Notes under the pieces: generated by a model
Database searches by the model: none
Told to the model about the DNA's origin: nothing
What the model saw: the letters and a program-made list of their open reading frames with translations, nothing else
Position numbers and translations under genes: made by a program
Shown here: positions 4,752 through 8,020 of the stretch, piece after piece
Numbering within the stretch: the first letter of the stretch is position 1
Layout: each line of letters begins with the position of its first letter
From: Pirellulaceae bacterium
GTDB taxonomy: Bacteria; Planctomycetota; Planctomycetia; Pirellulales; Pirellulaceae
Reading direction: 5' to 3'
NCBI GenBank assembly: GCA_013002105.1
Contig: JABDKS010000940.1
Coordinates: 1-8,020, forward strand
DNA length: 8,020 nt

Positions 4752-6365
4752 TCACGGGAGATCCAGTTCTTTGACACGGCGCTGAATGGTCCGGACGCTG
4801 ATCCCCAGTCGGTTGGCTGCTTCCTTGCGGCATCCGCCCGTCTGATCCAAAGCGTGGACGATCGCCATCTTTTCGATTTCCTCCAACGTCATTCCCGGGC
4901 GAATGAGTGGAACATGATTGCCGTGTTCGGCATCAGCGTTCAGATCCATCAACTCCAACGCTGCTTGACTTCGTAAGGTTGCAGGATTAATTCCCAAACG
5001 CATCGCGGCTTTGGTTCGATCGCCGTCCGTTTGATCCAGAACAGCAGTCACCAAACAGTGCTCGAATTGCTCAATCGCGTCGTCGTAAATCCTTTTCGAC
5101 TCGGAATCCAACTGTTGCTGCACCCAATGGCGTAATGCTCCATCACCATGCTCTCCAACCAAGCTTCGCTGAATCGACCGATCGGTTTGTAGTGAGTCAT
5201 CCGCGTCCATCAGATCCGGCAAGAAATCAGCCAACAACACAGGTCCCTTGGTTTTCAAAATTGCCTGGCGGACCACATTTTGTAGCTCTCTTACATTTCC
5301 CGGCCAATGATGGTCACGTAACAACTCCATCGCTTCGCGAGAAATCTCCTGCACGTTACGCTTTAATTCAACACAAGATAGACGCCGAAAGTGTTCCACG
5401 AGCGACTCAAGGTCTTCGCCGCGATCGCGCACTGGCGGCAGGTGAATTGAGAACCCATTTAATCGGTAGTACAGATCCGCGCGAAACTGTCCTTTGGCGA
5501 CCATTTGCTCTAACGGACAATGTGTTGCAGCAATCACTCGAACATCAGCGGTGATCGCATCGTTGCCGCCGACCCGTTCGAATTTTCGTTCTTGCAAAAC
5601 ACGCAGTAATTTACTTTGCAACACGGGCGACATATCGCCGATTTCGTCCAGAAATAATGTGCCGCCTTCAGCCTGTTCAAATTTCCCAATTCGTTTTCGG
5701 TCTGCCCCGGTGAACGCGCCTTTTTCGTGACCAAACAACTCGCTTTCCAACAGAGTCTCTGGAATGGCAGCGCAGTTGACCGCTAAAAAGGGGCCTCTTA
5801 CTCGGTCGCTGAATTGGTACAGCGCGCGGGCGACTAGTTCTTTGCCGGTTCCGCTTTCACCGCGTATCAGCACCGTTACGTCCTTATTCGCGACGATTCC
5901 GATCGCTTTGTAGACCTCCTGCATGGCTGCGCACTTGCCGATGATCGCATGTGCATCGGGAGACTCCACATCCACGTTCATTTCAACGGGCTTCTGCGTC
6001 AAGCGACGGATCTCAACGGCCTTGTCGACGACCTTTCTTAGTGCCACCACATCAATCGGCTTGACCAAATAGTCCATCGCTCCAAGCTTCATCGCCTGAA
6101 TCGCTGTTCCGCTATCGCTGCTGGAGGTGACGAAGATCACCGGCATTCGGTCATCGATCTCTTGGATCGTTTTCAAGAGATCCAGGCCGTTTTGATCCGG
6201 AAGCATGACGTCTAATACAGCGACGTCGGGTCTTTCCATGCGAGCCAAGTCGATGCCAGTATCGGCGTCCATCGCCGTGACGACCTCATGGCCCATTTTC
6301 TCCAGGGCTGAACAGACGAGGCCCACGTCGGCTGGCTCGTCGTCTACTATCAGTACTTTCGACAT
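4752..6365 (-). CDS. NtrC-family sigma54-dependent response regulator with two Fis-type HTHs
   Basis: This 537-residue regulator is expected to be phosphorylated and then to remodel sigma54-RNA polymerase by ATP hydrolysis. The receiver domain (1-120) has the acidic pair Asp8/Asp9, phospho-acceptor Asp52 (VAVLDVMLPD), Thr80 and Lys102. The AAA+ domain (about 140-375) has Walker A GESGTGKE (169-176), the sigma54-contact loop GAFTGA (216-221), Walker B GGTLFLDEI (234-242), the FRADLYYRL arginine segment (294-302) and WPGNVREL (354-361); all key residues are present. Two Fis-like helix-turn-helix motifs follow, at about 429-470 and 492-535, where most relatives have one. The start at 6365 was preferred over 6398 because MSKVLIVDDE begins the receiver fold and GGAGG (6374-6378) lies eight bases upstream. 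The gene is divergent from a histidine kinase, its likely partner, and has a near-consensus sigma54 promoter, implying autoregulation. Confidence 0.95.
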   Translation of the reverse strand: MSKVLIVDDEPADVGLVCSALEKMGHEVVTAMDADTGIDLARMERPDVAVLDVMLPDQNGLDLLKTIQEIDDRMPVIFVTSSSDSGTAIQAMKLGAMDYLVKPIDVVALRKVVDKAVEIRRLTQKPVEMNVDVESPDAHAIIGKCAAMQEVYKAIGIVANKDVTVLIRGESGTGKELVARALYQFSDRVRGPFLAVNCAAIPETLLESELFGHEKGAFTGADRKRIGKFEQAEGGTLFLDEIGDMSPVLQSKLLRVLQERKFERVGGNDAITADVRVIAATHCPLEQMVAKGQFRADLYYRLNGFSIHLPPVRDRGEDLESLVEHFRRLSCVELKRNVQEISREAMELLRDHHWPGNVRELQNVVRQAILKTKGPVLLADFLPDLMDADDSLQTDRSIQRSLVGEHGDGALRHWVQQQLDSESKRIYDDAIEQFEHCLVTAVLDQTDGDRTKAAMRLGINPATLRSQAALELMDLNADAEHGNHVPLIRPGMTLEEIEKMAIVHALDQTGGCRKEAANRLGISVRTIQRRVKELDLP

Positions 6366-6428
6366 TGTGTTCGCCTCCAATTGATTGAAGCCACCCACGA
6401 TGATTCGATCTCTGCCTGCCCAACAAGA

Positions 6429-6460
6429 CTGCGCGATGCGGCAGTGCTGCGCAATGCGGC
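6429..6460. repeat. Imperfect 14-bp direct repeat in the regulator leader
   Basis: CTGCGCGATGCGGC (6429-6442) recurs as CTGCGCAATGCGGC (6447-6460) with one mismatch and an 18-bp period. If the sigma54 start near 6543 is right, both copies lie in the regulator's 5' untranslated region. They could be operator half-sites or part of an RNA structure; nothing in the sequence decides this. Confidence 0.6.
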
Positions 6461-6515
6461 CGACATCGCGGGGCTTTGCCGTTGTCCTGTGACCCTACCG
6501 ACCGCAAGACATTCG

Positions 6516-6530
6516 ATGCCAAGTTGGCAT
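6516..6530. promoter_or_regulatory. 15-bp palindrome ATGCCAA-G-TTGGCAT
   Basis: This perfect 7-1-7 inverted repeat is centred at 6523, about 123 bp upstream of the kinase start predicted near 6646. That is a typical upstream-activator position. It is also about 20 bp downstream of the predicted regulator transcription start, where a bound protein would block transcription. Its half-site contains TTGGCAT, which resembles a -24 box, but no GC follows at the right spacing, so an operator is the likelier reading. Confidence 0.45.
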
Positions 6531-6534
6531 TCCT

Positions 6535-6554
6535 TGGGACGACATTTTGTCCCA
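6535..6554. promoter_or_regulatory. Inverted repeat TGGGAC-N8-GTCCCA, candidate operator
   Basis: TGGGAC (6535-6540) and GTCCCA (6549-6554) are complementary arms around an 8-base centre containing ACATTTT. The site abuts the -12 box of the leftward sigma54 element and covers its predicted start. It is also about 100 bp upstream of the kinase start. It shares ACATTTT plus a following CCAGC with the palindrome at 3944-3961 read on the other strand. A single bound regulator could therefore activate rightward and affect leftward transcription; this is inference. Confidence 0.4.
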
Positions 6555-6570
6555 GCAAAGCTCGTGCCGA
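6554..6570 (-). promoter_or_regulatory. Sigma54-type (-24/-12) promoter of the response regulator
   Basis: Read on the - strand, TCGGCACGAGCTTTGCT matches YTGGCACGRNNNTTGCW at 13 of 14 informative positions; only the second base differs. GG and GC are exactly 12 bases apart. Transcription would start near 6543 and give an untranslated leader of about 178 bases before the ATG at 6365. Because the encoded protein is itself a sigma54 activator, this implies positive autoregulation or control by a related activator. Confidence 0.7.
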
Positions 6571-6585
6571 TTACAAAACCGTCCA

Positions 6586-6616
6586 TGATCACGTATCCGG
6601 CGCTTTCTGATCACGT
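6586..6616. repeat. Twin TGATCACGT boxes between divergent sigma54 promoters
   Basis: TGATCACGT occurs at 6586-6594 and again at 6608-6616, with a 22-bp period (about two helical turns). The second copy ends two bases before the rightward -24 element. Each box contains the self-complementary TGATCA. The placement suggests binding sites for a protein acting on one or both promoters, by repression or by helping the activator; the protein is unknown. Confidence 0.55.
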
Positions 6617-6618
6617 CT

Positions 6619-6635
6619 CTGGCACGGTCATTGCG
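6619..6635 (+). promoter_or_regulatory. Sigma54-type (-24/-12) promoter of the histidine kinase
   Basis: CTGGCACGGTCATTGCG matches YTGGCACGRNNNTTGCW at 13 of 14 informative positions, missing only the last base. GG (6621-6622) and GC (6633-6634) have the required 12-base spacing. The predicted start is near 6646, leaving a leader of about 49 bases before the ATG at 6695. Candidate enhancer sites lie 100-125 bp upstream. Confidence 0.75.
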
Positions 6636-6694
6636 ACGGGAATTTGGCTTTGCCGTTTTGGCAACCAATCCGACGCCATCTTTCGAGTCCAAGC

Positions 6695-8020
6695 ATGGCA
6701 GACACACCTTTCACAATCCGGCTCCCCGAGGATCCGGCAGCGACGACAGTCGTGACGCAGCGATTCATTTCACAAAAATGCGAGGCTAGCGGCTTGGCAC
6801 GCCAGGTCCGCGTGTTGGCTTCACTCGCCGGCATCGAATCGGCCAAACGGATGAGGCTTGGCCGTGCGGTGGCGGAGGCCTGCCGGGTTTACGCGCAATC
6901 CAACGTTCCGGCCACCGTATCGCTCGCATTACTACAGTCCGGTGGCGAAACATTCGTCCAGGCCAGCTTTGAACCGACAGCGGCAGACGCGAAACCAGAT
7001 CAGGCGTTTGCCGATGCGGATCATAAACTTCGGAAACTCGCGACATCACTGGATCGGTCGACTGTTTGTCAGTCTCGCCTAACCGTCGTATTGGCCCAGC
7101 GTGCACCGCGATTGATCAAACTCAATCCGATATGCCAATCTCAATGGTGTGAACTAGTGACTGCGCCATCGCTCGAAGAAGCGGTGCAGATTGCACAGCA
7201 AGGTCGACAGGACGCGATGGAGCAACTCAGCGAAGCCCAAGCGTTTGCTCCCAGCGAAGAGAGAGCGCGTCAGGCGATTGCCGATCGCACCGATTTGGAG
7301 ACACTCTCGTTAGTGGTCAGTCGGTCCCCAATTGCGATCCTGGTGATGGATCACAGCGGAGCCATTGAATGGACCAACAATGCGTTCGCAAAATTGACGG
7401 GGTATTCACAAGCAGAAGTATTAGGCCGGTGTTGTGATCAGCTGTTATTTGGCCCGAGCACGGCGAATGCGGCTATTCATAAGTATGACGACGCGATGCG
7501 AAACGGGTCCGAAATGACCGAGGACGTGATGCAGTATCGTCGCGATGGACGAACCTATTGGGTTGAATTTCGTCTCATCCCAATTCGCGACAGCGATGGC
7601 AAGTTGTCGCGTTGGATCGGCATTCAAACTGATGTCACGCAGCGACGCCAAACCGAAAACGCCTTGCAGGCCGCAAAACAAGCAGCGGAAATGAACAGTC
7701 GTGCTAAAAGCGAGTTCTTGGCAAACATGAGCCACGAGATTCGTACGCCCCTCAATGCCGTCGTCGGGATGACCGAACTCGTTTTGGATACCGAACTGAG
7801 TTCCGATCAGAAGGATTATCTCGACTGTGTGCATTCGTCTGCCAATACGTTGTTGGCATTGCTCAATGACGTGCTGGATCTGTCGAAAATCGAAGCGAGG
7901 AGAATGGAGATCGAAACTGTCGATTTCGATTTGGCCGAACTCGTCTCTGATACTCTCCAAACACTGGCGATTCGTGCGCACGAGAAAGGCTTGGAACTCG
8001 CTGTGGAACTTCCGATGGAG
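6695..8020 (+). CDS. PAS-domain sensor histidine kinase, C-terminus beyond window
   Basis: The frame stays open for 442 codons to the window edge. The product should autophosphorylate on His and pass phosphate to a receiver, most simply the divergent regulator. Residues about 20-95 resemble the RsbT/anti-sigma GHKL fold (SGLARQVRVLASLAGIESAK, then AVAEACR with Glu61), but the expected N-box Asn is absent, so this part is probably non-catalytic. A charged, likely coiled-coil linker spans about 159-205. A PAS/PAC sensor follows at about 200-317 (SPIAILVMDHSGAIEWTNNA, ending TDVTQRR). HisKA starts near 335, with the phospho-acceptor His347 in FLANMSHEIRTPLNAVVGM and LSKIEA at 396-401. The catalytic ATPase domain is mostly outside the window, as may be further receiver or Hpt domains. 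No membrane segment is visible, so a cytoplasmic sensor is likely. ATG 6695 follows a weak GAG (6685-6687); it is the only ATG consistent with the promoter at 6619. Confidence 0.92.
   Translation, partial: MADTPFTIRLPEDPAATTVVTQRFISQKCEASGLARQVRVLASLAGIESAKRMRLGRAVAEACRVYAQSNVPATVSLALLQSGGETFVQASFEPTAADAKPDQAFADADHKLRKLATSLDRSTVCQSRLTVVLAQRAPRLIKLNPICQSQWCELVTAPSLEEAVQIAQQGRQDAMEQLSEAQAFAPSEERARQAIADRTDLETLSLVVSRSPIAILVMDHSGAIEWTNNAFAKLTGYSQAEVLGRCCDQLLFGPSTANAAIHKYDDAMRNGSEMTEDVMQYRRDGRTYWVEFRLIPIRDSDGKLSRWIGIQTDVTQRRQTENALQAAKQAAEMNSRAKSEFLANMSHEIRTPLNAVVGMTELVLDTELSSDQKDYLDCVHSSANTLLALLNDVLDLSKIEARRMEIETVDFDLAELVSDTLQTLAIRAHEKGLELAVELPME

Larger units (their letters stand above)
6366..6694. 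other. Divergent regulatory gap between regulator and kinase
   Basis: This 329-bp interval has no credible gene but is dense in signals. From left to right it holds GGAGG for the regulator (6374-6378), a 14-bp direct repeat (6429-6460), a 15-bp palindrome (6516-6530), a TGGGAC/GTCCCA inverted repeat (6535-6554), a leftward sigma54 element (6554-6570), twin TGATCACGT (6586-6616) and a rightward sigma54 element (6619-6635). The two promoters are back to back, with about 48 bp between their -24 boxes. Confidence 0.7.

Noticed and set aside
4813..4829. TTGGCTGCTTCCTTGCG, sigma54-like spacing on the + strand
   Set aside because: It is inside the regulator's second HTH coding region on the opposite strand. 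Only about 9 of 14 positions match, and no gene on this strand starts close downstream.

Overview
The window looks like chromosomal DNA of a planctomycete of the Rhodopirellula/Pirellulaceae type. This is an inference. It rests on moderate-to-high GC judged by eye, loosely packed genes with long gene-free gaps, weak ribosome binding sites at several genes, a DUF502 membrane protein, a secreted low-complexity repeat protein, and enhancer-binding-protein/sigma54 regulation. No ribosomal RNA, tRNA, CRISPR array or insertion sequence was seen.

Layout, left half. Positions 1-270 hold a long GC-rich imperfect inverted repeat and no convincing gene. A DUF502 two-helix membrane protein lies at 271-951 (+), followed by about 620 bases without a credible gene. 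A zinc-ligand-free medium-chain dehydrogenase/quinone-oxidoreductase-like enzyme is at 1574-2578 (-), then about 415 bases without a supported gene. A small exported protein with eleven tandem PGQV-type pentapeptides is at 2995-3654 (-).

Layout, right half. A regulatory gap at 3655-4087 contains an 18-bp palindrome and a sigma54-type -24/-12 element. It is followed by an 18-codon leader ORF with a perfect Shine-Dalgarno sequence (4088-4144), which overlaps the start of a basic, Pro/Arg/His-rich two-helix membrane protein (4137-4694, +). Convergent to that gene is an NtrC-family sigma54-dependent response regulator (4752-6365, -) with two tandem Fis-type helix-turn-helix domains. Divergent from the regulator is a soluble PAS histidine kinase (6695-8020, +), open at the window edge, with a degenerate RsbT/anti-sigma-like N-terminal region.

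How the parts fit. The 329-bp gap between regulator and kinase holds two near-consensus sigma54 promoters, one facing each gene. A third, weaker one precedes the leader ORF and membrane protein. Together they suggest a self-contained, autoregulated two-component/sigma54 module: kinase phosphorylates regulator, and regulator activates its own operon(s) and the small membrane protein. A fourth, marginal sigma54-like element precedes the PGQV-repeat gene. The promoter calls come from direct comparison with the consensus; the regulatory circuit is inference.
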